Source: DASRQK01 sp964436635 (GTDB lineage: Bacteria > Bacteroidota > Bacteroidia > Sphingobacteriales > Sphingobacteriaceae). From it: 6,195 nt of DNA. The translations under genes were made by a program, and so were the position numbers. Positions 1 to 5,476 of this stretch are shown piece after piece. The number at the start of each line of letters is the position of its first letter. Position 1 is the first letter of the stretch. A model generated the notes under the pieces. It was given only the letters and a program-made list of their open reading frames with translations. It was not told where the DNA came from and did no database searches. Where the stretch lies: assembly GCA_964436635.1 (NCBI GenBank), contig CAYTDM010000045.1:1-6195 (forward strand), in the 5' to 3' direction.

Positions 1-1
1 C

Positions 2-85
2 TTTTTGAGCGCTAATATACTAAAAATATTAGGTGTGTTTGCGGAGAATCAGAAATTTTTAAAGAATTTTTGGTTTCCAACATAA
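2..85 (+). CDS. possible C-terminal end of an unidentified upstream gene
   Basis: One frame is open from the window edge through 27 codons to a TAA at 83-85. It contains a hydrophobic stretch followed by Glu/Lys/Phe/Trp residues and would end in FWFPT. The other two forward frames hit stops within the first few codons. A run this short can stay open by chance in A+T-rich DNA and I recognise no family, so this may be plain intergenic sequence. If real, it is the tail of a gene reading toward hisG that ends about 20 bases before the his promoter element. Confidence 0.2.
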   Translation, partial: FLSANILKILGVFAENQKFLKNFWFPT

Positions 86-103
86 AGGAAAAAAAATTAT
101 TCC

Positions 104-111
104 TATCTTTG
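104..111 (+). promoter_or_regulatory. Bacteroidetes-type -7 promoter element of the his leader
   Basis: TATCTTTG matches the TAnnTTTG -7 consensus of the Bacteroidetes primary sigma factor exactly. No good TTTG (-33) element sits at the usual distance of about 20 bases; the nearest TTTG, at 69-72, is about 31 bases upstream. Transcription would start only a few bases before the leader-peptide ATG at 122, giving a nearly leaderless message. The position directly ahead of a histidine-rich leader supports its role. Confidence 0.55.
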
Positions 112-121
112 TCTCAATAAG

Positions 122-169
122 ATGATTCAAACGATTTCCCATATCGCTCATTTTTTCCATCGCCACTAA
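122..169 (+). CDS. histidine-operon leader peptide (15 aa)
   Basis: This small frame starts with ATG and reads MIQTISHIAHFFHRH, then TAA. Histidine is at positions 7, 10, 13 and 15, so four of the last nine codons are His. It lies between a promoter-like element and hisG, and its last codons form the left arm of a 7-bp hairpin. In enterobacterial his and similar amino-acid operons, such a peptide senses charged tRNA-His: ribosomes stall at the His codons when histidine is short and change the fold of the downstream RNA. I infer the same role here. The His codons are spaced rather than consecutive. No Shine-Dalgarno is seen, and the short distance to the predicted transcript start would leave little room for one. 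The peptide itself probably has no function beyond being translated. Confidence 0.8.
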   Translation: MIQTISHIAHFFHRH

Positions 170-220
170 GGCGATGTATATTTCTGTGTCTCTACGTGAG
201 ACTCACCCCCGTTTTATTTT
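158..220 (+). promoter_or_regulatory. his attenuator region (two hairpins and a U-rich tail)
   Basis: Hairpin 1 pairs CATCGCC (158-164) with GGCGATG (170-176) across a 5-base loop. Its left arm and loop contain the last two His codons and the stop of the leader peptide, so a ribosome stalled there would open it. The right-arm core GCGAT could also pair with ATCGC at 143-147. Hairpin 2 pairs GTCTC (188-192) with GAGAC (198-202), with two further pairs outside a mismatch, and is followed by CCCC, G and a T-rich run at 212-221. It is the candidate terminator, though the T-run is offset by several bases and broken by an A. I could not find a clear antiterminator pairing between the hairpins, so the switching mechanism is inferred from the leader peptide. 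Confidence 0.6.
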
Positions 221-226
221 TATGTA

Positions 227-248
227 TTTAATGTGTGTTTAATGTGTG
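227..248 (+). repeat. 11-bp perfect tandem duplication
   Basis: TTTAATGTGTG occurs twice in direct succession (227-237 and 238-248), followed by another TTT. It lies between the attenuator hairpins and hisG. It looks like a simple slippage duplication in untranslated leader sequence, and no function is evident. Confidence 0.85.
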
Positions 249-299
249 TTTTTACACCATTTCAATCCATTTTTAGAATTTTTTAATCTTATTATACTA

Positions 300-1151
300 G
301 TGAAAAAATTGAAAATTGCCATTCAAAAGTCTGGCCGATTAAATGAGAAATCCATCGAATTATTAAGAAATTGTGGCTTAAATTTCGAAAATTATAAAAG
401 TTCCCTGATCACCACTGCGTTTAATTTTCCTATTGAGATCTTGTTCTTAAGGGACGATGACATCCCAAAATATGTGCAAGACGGGATTGCGGATCTCGGC
501 ATAGTAGGGGAGAATGTGATCCTTGAGAAAGTAGTGGAAGTGAATTATTTGCAACGCTTAGGGTTTGGTAAATGCAGCCTGAAAATTGCAGTGCCTAACC
601 ATGAACAATATCAGTCTTTATCTGATTTAAATGGGAAATCCATCGCGACTTCTTATCCAAATATTTTAAAGAATTTTTTGAAAGAAAATGGTATTCAGGC
701 TGAAACGCGTATGATTTCTGGCTCGGTGGAAATTTCACCCAATCTGGGTTTAAGCGATGCTATCTGCGATATTGTGTCCACTGGAGGGACTCTGCGCAGC
801 AATGGCTTAAAACCATTCGCGAACATTTTGGACTCAGAAGCCATCTTGATTACGGGTAAAAATACACCTGCAGATAAAAATATTGGTGAATTATTGTTAA
901 GAATTCGCTCTGTTCTTCGTGCAAAAGAAACGAAATATGTAGTTTTAAATGTGGAGAAGGATAATTTGGATCAAATTATTGAATTGTTGCCAGGAGTGAA
1001 AAGCCCTACGATTTTGCCCTTGGCAGAAGAAAATTGGGTGGCCGTACACACGGTGATTCCAGAGCAAGACTTTTGGGACAAAATTAATAAATTGAAGACG
1101 GCTGGTGCGCAAGGGATTGTGGTAATGCCAATTGAGAAAATTATTATTTAA
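300..1151 (+). CDS. hisG: ATP phosphoribosyltransferase, long form
   Basis: HisG condenses ATP with PRPP to phosphoribosyl-ATP, the first and feedback-controlled step of histidine synthesis, in the cytoplasm. The 283-residue product matches the long HisG form: an N-terminal catalytic part opening with KLKIAIQKSGRL, the segment around RDDDIP (51-56) and ADLGIVGEN (64-72), and the PRPP-binding loop DAICDIVSTGGT (153-164). It ends with an ACT-like domain (about 211-283, finishing PIEKIII) that binds histidine in long-form enzymes, so no HisZ is needed. I chose GTG at 300 because family similarity begins there. A GTG at 246 would add 18 residues (FLHHFNPF...) unlike HisG and overlapping the tandem repeat. 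There is no Shine-Dalgarno. hisD starts 10 bases after the stop, so the two are surely cotranscribed, under the leader at 122-220. Confidence 0.96.
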   Translation: MKKLKIAIQKSGRLNEKSIELLRNCGLNFENYKSSLITTAFNFPIEILFLRDDDIPKYVQDGIADLGIVGENVILEKVVEVNYLQRLGFGKCSLKIAVPNHEQYQSLSDLNGKSIATSYPNILKNFLKENGIQAETRMISGSVEISPNLGLSDAICDIVSTGGTLRSNGLKPFANILDSEAILITGKNTPADKNIGELLLRIRSVLRAKETKYVVLNVEKDNLDQIIELLPGVKSPTILPLAEENWVAVHTVIPEQDFWDKINKLKTAGAQGIVVMPIEKIII

Positions 1152-1161
1152 ACCTGTTTTT

Positions 1162-2493
1162 ATGCGAGTAAACACGTTTTTAAAATCTTACGAGTGGGCC
1201 AGTTTAACGGAGAAGGAGCGAGGTGCATTGTTCGAAAGGAATTCGGATGCTAATCAATCTATTGGTCTCGCTGTCGCAAATATTATTCAAGAAGTGAGAA
1301 GCCGGGGTGATGAGGCAGTGCTGGATTTTTCAACCAAATTTGATGGGATATCTTTGTCGAAAATCGTGCTTGAGGAGGATGAAATCGAGGACTTAGCCTA
1401 TAAAATTGATCGTACTGCTCAGCGTGCTTTGGAGATTGCGTTCCAAAATATTCATCGTTTCCATTCGGTTCAAAATCGTCGTGAAAGGACGGTGGAAACC
1501 ATGCCTGGCGTGCTATGCTGGCGGGAAAATCGCCCAATTCAGCGAGTAGGTTTGTATGTTCCGGGCGGATCGGCTGTTTTGCCCAGTACGCTCTTAATGC
1601 TGGGGGTGCCGGCTAGAATCGCTGGTTGTAAGGAAATCGTGGTGTGTACTCCGCCTCAAAAGGACGGAAGCATTAATCCTTATGTGGCTTATTGCTTGAA
1701 ATTATTACAGATTAATCGGGTGTTTTTAGTGGGCGGTGCGCAAGCAATTGCTGCGATGGCGTTTGGCACGGAAACCATGCCAAAAGTGGATAAGATTTTT
1801 GGTCCTGGAAATCAATACGTGACTAAGGCTAAAACCATGTTGCAAGACATGGCTCAAATGGCGATTGATATGCCTGCTGGTCCTTCTGAAGTGTTGATCG
1901 TGGCGGAAGAAGGGGCGAACCCTGCTTTTGTGGCGGCGGATTTGCTCGCGCAAGCAGAGCACGGCCCGGATAGTCAGGCGATTTTGGTCACGCCTTCAAA
2001 GCAGTTGATGGAGGATGTGGAAGTGGAATTGAAAAAGCAATTGGAAGATTTGCCAAGGGCGGAAATTGCGAAAAAAGCGCTTTCGAATTCTTTTTCCGTT
2101 TTGGCTGCCGATTTGAATGAAGCGATGGAGATTTCAAATGAATATGCGCCGGAACATTTGATTTTGGCGGTGGAAAATCCGCGTGCTTTGATGAGGCTAA
2201 TTATCAATGCTGGTTCGGTGTTTTTAGGGAAGTATGCGGCGGAAAGTTTTGGAGATTATGCGTCAGGGACGAATCATACCTTGCCAACCAGCGGGGCTGC
2301 CAGGGCCTATTCCGGGGTTTCGGTGGATAGTTTTATGAAGAAAATCACCTTTCAAGAAATTCAGAAAGAGGGCGTGGTTCATTTGGGACCAATCGTGGAA
2401 GTGCTGGCTTCCATTGAAGGATTGGAGGCCCATAAACGGGCGGTGAGTGTTCGTTTGGAGGATTTAAAAAGTGGAGGAGCGGATGAACATTGA
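1162..2493 (+). CDS. hisD: histidinol dehydrogenase
   Basis: HisD is a zinc enzyme that oxidises L-histidinol to L-histidine in two NAD-dependent steps, the last reactions of the pathway. The 443-residue product has the normal length and order of motifs: GLYVPGGSAVLPSTLLMLG (130-148), GPGNQYVTKAK (214-224), IDMPAGPSEVLIVA (235-248), QAEHGPD (264-270), APEHL (329-333) and ESFGDYASGTNH (361-372). Predicted zinc ligands Gln264, His267, Asp365 and His424 and the catalytic pair Glu331/His332 are all present, each offset by exactly five from the E. coli residues as I recall them. ATG at 1162 is preferred. A TTG at 1132 would overlap hisG and add ten residues without HisD character. The final codons overlap the start of a 14-codon frame at 2483 that resembles the beginning of hisC. 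Confidence 0.97.
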   Translation: MRVNTFLKSYEWASLTEKERGALFERNSDANQSIGLAVANIIQEVRSRGDEAVLDFSTKFDGISLSKIVLEEDEIEDLAYKIDRTAQRALEIAFQNIHRFHSVQNRRERTVETMPGVLCWRENRPIQRVGLYVPGGSAVLPSTLLMLGVPARIAGCKEIVVCTPPQKDGSINPYVAYCLKLLQINRVFLVGGAQAIAAMAFGTETMPKVDKIFGPGNQYVTKAKTMLQDMAQMAIDMPAGPSEVLIVAEEGANPAFVAADLLAQAEHGPDSQAILVTPSKQLMEDVEVELKKQLEDLPRAEIAKKALSNSFSVLAADLNEAMEISNEYAPEHLILAVENPRALMRLIINAGSVFLGKYAAESFGDYASGTNHTLPTSGAARAYSGVSVDSFMKKITFQEIQKEGVVHLGPIVEVLASIEGLEAHKRAVSVRLEDLKSGGADEH

Positions 2494-2527
2494 AAAAATG
2501 AATAAAAAGGATGTTTCGGCTGAATAA
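2483..2527 (+). pseudogene. 14-codon frame resembling the start of hisC; possible remnant
   Basis: The frame reads MNIEKMNKKDVSAE and then stops. It begins inside the last codons of hisD (overlap of 11 bases) and is preceded by GGAGGAGCGG, a good Shine-Dalgarno in a window that otherwise shows almost none. HisC proteins of this phylum often begin with a short segment of the MNIEKL type followed by a conserved LKPYSSARDE motif, and hisC normally follows hisD there. Here only about five residues fit; the rest is lysine-rich and lies in short TGAATAAAA repeats. I infer that hisC was once joined to hisD and was lost or moved, leaving its start site. A chance frame or a translated tail that helps hisD termination is also possible. 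Confidence 0.35.
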
Positions 2528-2560
2528 AAAGTGTTTGCGGAGCTGAATAAAAGAATCGAG
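2499..2560 (+). repeat. three degenerate ~22-base direct repeats
   Basis: TGAATAAAA occurs at 2499, 2521 and 2544, a spacing of 22 and 23 bases. The flanks are partly alike: the first two copies continue as AAGGATGTTTCGGC and AAGTGTTTGCGGAGC, while the third diverges. The repeats fill most of the gap between hisD and the ssrA promoter and introduce stops in more than one frame. They may be slippage products at the broken end of the his operon. Confidence 0.5.
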
Positions 2561-2591
2561 TTGTAAATATCACTGGATTTTTGTATTTTTG
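2560..2591 (+). promoter_or_regulatory. ssrA promoter, Bacteroidetes type
   Basis: TATTTTTG (2584-2591) fits the TAnnTTTG -7 consensus exactly. A GTTG at 2560-2563 provides a near -33 element with a 20-base spacer, within the usual range. Initiation would fall near 2598-2600, about a dozen bases before the mature 5' end of the tmRNA at 2611, leaving a short 5' extension that RNase P would remove. This lets ssrA be expressed independently of the attenuated his genes. Confidence 0.75.
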
Positions 2592-2610
2592 TAAGATAAT
2601 ACGCCCATTA

Positions 2611-2974
2611 GGGGCCGACCGGAATAGACAGGTTGGAGACGGTGGTGTAAGCATGCAGTGCATTGTAAGTCTAGCACTTTAATCTGAACTTTCAAACTAT
2701 TAAATGGCGAAAATAACTACGCCTTAGCTGCCTAATTTAGAATTAGCATAGCTTTTGTCCCGTTAAGTTCTGTTTTGTGGCTTAACACTCGGGGCATCGA
2801 CTAACAAAACTGGTCTTTATGCTGTTGCGACATAAGGATAAGATAAAGCGACTAAGGAAAACGGTATAGGTGAGCGACTGACCTTCCCTTTCTCGAAAAT
2901 TAAACAGAAGCTAAGCATGTAGAAGGCATACGCAGTACCTTCGCTGGACAAGGGTTCGAATCCCTTCGGCTCCA
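2611..2974 (+). ncRNA. ssrA: transfer-messenger RNA (tmRNA), one-piece
   Basis: tmRNA with SmpB rescues ribosomes stalled on broken messages and adds a degradation tag. The acceptor stem pairs GGGGCCG (2611-2617) with CGGCTCC (2967-2973). The third pair is G-U, the identity element for alanyl-tRNA synthetase. The T arm is AAGGG, loop TTCGAAT, CCCTT (2950-2966 region). The discriminator is A2974. CCA is not encoded; the next bases are CAA. The tag frame lies at 2706-2735 and its stop sits in a small hairpin, CTAATT/AATTAG (2732-2746), as expected for helix 5. The 5' and 3' halves are colinear, so this is the normal one-piece form. The remaining interior should hold the pseudoknots, which I did not fold in detail. 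A dedicated promoter lies upstream and a strong terminator 12 bases downstream. Confidence 0.96.
2706..2735 (+). other. tmRNA proteolysis-tag reading frame
   Basis: From the resume codon GGC the frame reads GENNYALAA followed by TAA. Ending in ALAA is the hallmark of tags recognised by ClpXP and related proteases. A Gly-Glu start is the form known from Bacteroidetes tmRNAs, whereas E. coli begins AANDENYALAA. An alanine carried by the charged tmRNA itself precedes this sequence on the tagged protein. Confidence 0.95.
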
Positions 2975-3104
2975 CAACCCACACGAACCCGCTGAAAAGC
3001 GGGTTTTTTTTTGCGCTTTTTTGGAGAACATCAAAATGTTTTGAAAGAGATCCAAAAAAGCGCAAAAAAACCAAGCGACGAAGTCGCTGTTCGTGTGGGT
3101 TGTG
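2973..3104. repeat. nested inverted repeat able to form a three-armed cloverleaf
   Basis: The outer arms are 16-bp perfect complements (2973-2988 and 3089-3104). The left arm begins at the last base of the tmRNA acceptor stem. Inside lie, in order, the terminator hairpin CCGCT/AGCGG (2989-3002), a 20-bp perfect inverted repeat (3006-3025 with 3051-3070, seven T, GCGC, six T, GGA and its complement), and a hairpin AGCGAC-GAA-GTCGCT (3074-3088) abutting the right outer arm. The tip of the central arm contains a further palindrome, TCAAAA-TG-TTTTGA (3031-3044). Folded together these give a closing stem with three arms. It goes well beyond a terminator. No coding frame fits it. It could be a REP-like or MITE-like element, or a structured RNA; I cannot tell which. 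Confidence 0.8.
2986..3012 (+). terminator. intrinsic terminator of ssrA
   Basis: AACCCGCT (2986-2993) pairs with AGCGGGTT (2998-3005) around a GAAA loop. It is followed directly by a run of nine T (3004-3012), the last two stem bases being part of that run. This is a textbook rho-independent terminator 12 bases after the mature 3' end of tmRNA. It also forms the first side arm of the larger inverted repeat. Confidence 0.93.
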
Positions 3105-3211
3105 AGTCCCCCCCCCAGGATCGCAGCCCATCAGGAATAATCACCATAAACAAAAACCATCCTGGGCTGCAATCCCTGAGGCTCGAACCCCATAAAACTC
3201 ACCCAACCCAC
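3095..3211. repeat. second, imperfect nested inverted repeat with C9 tract
   Basis: The outer arms are GTGGGTTGTGAGT (3095-3107) and its near complement at 3197-3211, which has two extra C. The inner arms GGATCGCAGCCCA (3118-3130) and TGGGCTGCAATCC (3163-3175) pair with one mismatch. Between outer and inner left arms lies a run of nine C (3108-3116). The outer left arm is shared with the preceding cloverleaf, so AACCCAC occurs three times in alternating orientation (2977, 3095 reversed, 3205). The rest of 3212-3330 is A+T-rich and shows only a small palindrome, ACACAA-A-TTGTGT (about 3233-3245), and the presumed tag promoter. Confidence 0.6.
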
Positions 3212-3294
3212 CCTAAAATAACGATCATTAAACACAAATTGTGTGGCACTCCAACAATATTTTCGCACACCCTCGATTAGCAGAATAATTTCAC

Positions 3295-3302
3295 TAATAT
3301 TG
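3295..3302 (+). promoter_or_regulatory. weak candidate -7 element for tag and the SulP gene
   Basis: TAATATTG differs from TAnnTTTG by one base and lies 28 bases before the tag start codon. There is no convincing -33 element. Some promoter is expected in this gap because the strong ssrA terminator isolates the downstream genes, but this exact site is a guess. Confidence 0.3.
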
Positions 3303-3330
3303 TATACATATTCACCCTAACAACAAGTAA

Positions 3331-3864
3331 ATGTCCTATTGCAAAGCGATTCTCGAAATGCTTCCTGATGAAAAGCGGGATTTACATAAGCGGTACCACG
3401 ATCATCACTATGGATTCCCCATCTTGGATGACAATGAATTATATGGTCGATTAATCATGGAAATTAATCAAGCCGGATTAAGTTGGGAAACCATATTAAA
3501 AAAAGAACATAACTTCAGAAAAGCCTACGATCAATTTAATATTCAAAGCGTTGCTGCATACACCGACACAGATGCGGAGCGCTTAATGCAAGATGCAGGC
3601 ATCATTCGTAACCGACTAAAAATCCAAGCTGCCATCATCAACGCCCAAAAAATCCTACAAATCCAAGAAGAATTTGGATCGTTTCTTCAATGGCTCCACC
3701 ATCATAAACACAATAATAAAAAAGAATGGGTTCAATTATTCAAAAAAACCTTCAAATTTACAGGTGGTGAAATAGTGGGCGAGTTTTTAATGAGCATTGG
3801 AATGCTTCCGGGTGCGCATGACGAAGATTGTCCCGTTTATAAAACGCTTAATCAATCAAAGTAG
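3331..3864 (+). CDS. tag: DNA-3-methyladenine glycosylase I
   Basis: Tag removes 3-methyladenine from alkylated DNA by cleaving the N-glycosidic bond, opening base excision repair. The 177-residue product aligns with the E. coli enzyme (187 residues) through YHDHHYGFP (22-30), QAGLSWETILKK (47-58), the DAGIIRNRLKIQAAI segment and FKFTGGEI near the C terminus. The zinc-snap ligands typical of Tag are present: Cys4, His23, His163 and Cys167, the last two in the H-x3-C spacing. Active-site Tyr22, Glu44 and Trp52 match E. coli Tyr16, Glu38 and Trp46. The ATG at 3331 puts Cys4 in the expected place. The linker WLHHHKHNNKKEW is unusually His/Lys-rich. No Shine-Dalgarno is seen. The SulP gene begins three bases after the stop, so the two are probably cotranscribed. 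Confidence 0.94.
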   Translation: MSYCKAILEMLPDEKRDLHKRYHDHHYGFPILDDNELYGRLIMEINQAGLSWETILKKEHNFRKAYDQFNIQSVAAYTDTDAERLMQDAGIIRNRLKIQAAIINAQKILQIQEEFGSFLQWLHHHKHNNKKEWVQLFKKTFKFTGGEIVGEFLMSIGMLPGAHDEDCPVYKTLNQSK

Positions 3865-3867
3865 AAC

Positions 3868-5409
3868 ATGTTCCCACTTAAAGCGCCCTTTTCAATCGCA
3901 ACAGGAGAAATTAATTATAAAAACGAGCTATTTGCAGGGCTAACCGTCGCCATGACGATGATCCCAGAATCACTCTCTTTCGCGATTTTAGCCGGTTTAT
4001 CACCTCTGACCGGTTTATATGCTGCATTTTTAATGGGCTTAGTCACCTCCATTTTAGGTGGTCGCCCAGGCATGGTTTCCGGTGGGGCAGGAGCGACCGT
4101 CATCACCTTAATCGCCTTAGCAGCCATGCACGGAGTGGAATATTTATTCGCGGCTGTCGCCTTGGGTGGGGTCATTCAATTGCTCGTTGGAGTTTTTAAG
4201 TGGGGCAAATTCGTGCGACTCATCCCACAACCCGTTATGTACGGCTTCTTAAATGGCCTGGCCATCGTAATCTTTATGTCCCAAATCGTTCAGTTTAAAG
4301 AAATCTCGCCTTCTGGTGAAGAAATTTGGATGCAGGGAGAAGCCTTGTATTGGATGCTTGGATTAACTGCATTCACCGTGTTATTCGTGGTATTTGTGCC
4401 AAAAATCACCACCGCCATACCTTCTTCATTGATCGCTATATTAGCCCTTTATGCACTTGTACGAGTTTTTGGATTGGAAACCAAGGAAGTCATCGACATC
4501 GCTTCGGTAAGTGGGCAGTTCCCCAGTTTTCACATTCCAGCCGTGCCCATTACCTGGGAAACCTTGTCCATAATCTTCCCATTTGCGTTGGTCATGGCCG
4601 CTGTGGGGTTAGTCGAGTCCCTTTTAACCCTAAACATGGTCGACGAAATTACACATACAAAGGGTCGTTCGAATAAAGAAGCCAGAGCACAAGGAATCGC
4701 GAATATCATAAACGGATTTTTTGGGGGGATGGGTGGCTGCGCAATGGTCGCCCAAACCTTAGTAAACCTGAACGCAGGGGGTAAAACCCGCTTGTCTGCT
4801 TTTATCGCATCTGTGGCCATTTTACTTGTGATTTTAATAGGGGCACCTTTCATAGAAAAAATTCCACTTGCAGCATTAATAGGAGTGATGATGGTGGTAT
4901 CAGTGAAAACCTTTCATTGGGCGAGTATACGAGCCATTACCAAATTCCCCATTAGCGATATTTTAATAGGCATTTTAGTGGCTGCCATTACGGTGATTTA
5001 TCATAATTTGGCCTTAGCAGTGCTTATTGGAGTGATTTTATCTGCCTTGGTATTTGCCTGGGACAATGCAAAACGTATTCGTGCACGCAAATTTATCGAC
5101 GAGGACGGGGTCAAACATTATGAAATTTACGGTCCGCTTTTCTTTGGATCCACCAGTGCATTTACCGAAAAGTTTGATGTGGAATCCGATCCAAAGGAAG
5201 TCGTTATTAACTTTAAAGAGAGCCGAGTGGCGGACATGTCTGCGATCGAAGCTTTGCACAAGTTAACGGCTCGGTATGCGGCCTTAGGGAAGCAAATACG
5301 CATTACACATTTAAGTCCCGATTCAAGGCGTTTACTGAAAAATGCGGAAGCTGTGATCGAAGTGAATGTGAGTGAAGATCCTGTATACCATGTGATGCCA
5401 AAGCAATAA
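3868..5409 (+). CDS. SulP/SLC26-family anion transporter with STAS domain
   Basis: This 513-residue inner-membrane protein belongs to the SulP family, whose bacterial members move sulfate, bicarbonate, C4-dicarboxylates or other anions by proton or sodium coupling. The membrane part covers roughly residues 20-400 and includes the family signature region MIPESLSFAILAGLSPLTGL (31-50), GMVSGGAGATV (68-78), GLVESLLTLNMVDE (247-260) and FFGGMGGCAMVAQTLVN (284-300), the last two typical of COG0659 transporters. A cytoplasmic STAS domain follows (about 415-510) with the DMSAIEAL motif (456-463); Ser458 corresponds to the serine phosphorylated in anti-sigma antagonists of the SpoIIAA type. The substrate cannot be read from sequence. 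No carbonic anhydrase or sulfate-assimilation gene is adjacent; the partner upstream is tag, three bases away. The start ATG gives a normal family N terminus. Confidence 0.93.
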   Translation: MFPLKAPFSIATGEINYKNELFAGLTVAMTMIPESLSFAILAGLSPLTGLYAAFLMGLVTSILGGRPGMVSGGAGATVITLIALAAMHGVEYLFAAVALGGVIQLLVGVFKWGKFVRLIPQPVMYGFLNGLAIVIFMSQIVQFKEISPSGEEIWMQGEALYWMLGLTAFTVLFVVFVPKITTAIPSSLIAILALYALVRVFGLETKEVIDIASVSGQFPSFHIPAVPITWETLSIIFPFALVMAAVGLVESLLTLNMVDEITHTKGRSNKEARAQGIANIINGFFGGMGGCAMVAQTLVNLNAGGKTRLSAFIASVAILLVILIGAPFIEKIPLAALIGVMMVVSVKTFHWASIRAITKFPISDILIGILVAAITVIYHNLALAVLIGVILSALVFAWDNAKRIRARKFIDEDGVKHYEIYGPLFFGSTSAFTEKFDVESDPKEVVINFKESRVADMSAIEALHKLTARYAALGKQIRITHLSPDSRRLLKNAEAVIEVNVSEDPVYHVMPKQ

Positions 5410-5412
5410 AAA

Positions 5413-5448
5413 TGGGCTGTAGGGCTCATTTTAAGCCCCTACAGCCCA
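5413..5448 (-). terminator. hairpin terminator of clpB, possibly bidirectional
   Basis: TGGGCTGTAGGG (5413-5424) pairs perfectly with CCCTACAGCCCA (5437-5448), and GCT/AGC can extend the stem inward with one bulged C. On the minus strand the stem is followed by TTTTTATTG, a usable U-tract, so it should terminate clpB. On the plus strand it lies three bases after the SulP stop but is followed by CTCAATAT. It could still end that message, though less typically. Confidence 0.85.
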
Positions 5449-5476
5449 CTCAATATAATCATGAAGTTGCTATAAA

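Noticed and set aside
246..299. GTG-started, His-containing extension of HisG (FLHHFNPF...)
   Set aside because: It lacks HisG similarity, overlaps the 11-bp tandem repeat and lies after the attenuator. The family N terminus begins at 300. The two adjacent His codons are too few to call a second leader.
35..2542. 12-base match GTGTTTGCGGAG at 35-46 and 2531-2542, bracketing the his genes
   Set aside because: About one 12-base match is expected by chance in a window this size, and similarity does not extend on either side, so it is not evidence for a mobile unit.
2817..3131. Minus-strand frame of 104 residues containing EPKGFEPLSSEGTAYAF
   Set aside because: This is the antisense translation of the tmRNA 3' half. 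The GFEPLS-like string comes from the T-arm complement and is a recurrent false protein in databases.
3011..3280. Plus-strand frame of 89 residues across the inverted repeats
   Set aside because: Its composition follows the palindromes and C-rich runs, it starts on a non-ATG codon inside the terminator, and it shows no domain-like pattern.
4326..4676. Frame of 116 residues within the SulP gene, and several minus-strand frames over hisD and the SulP gene
   Set aside because: They overlap clear family-matching genes in other frames and have no recognisable motifs or start context.
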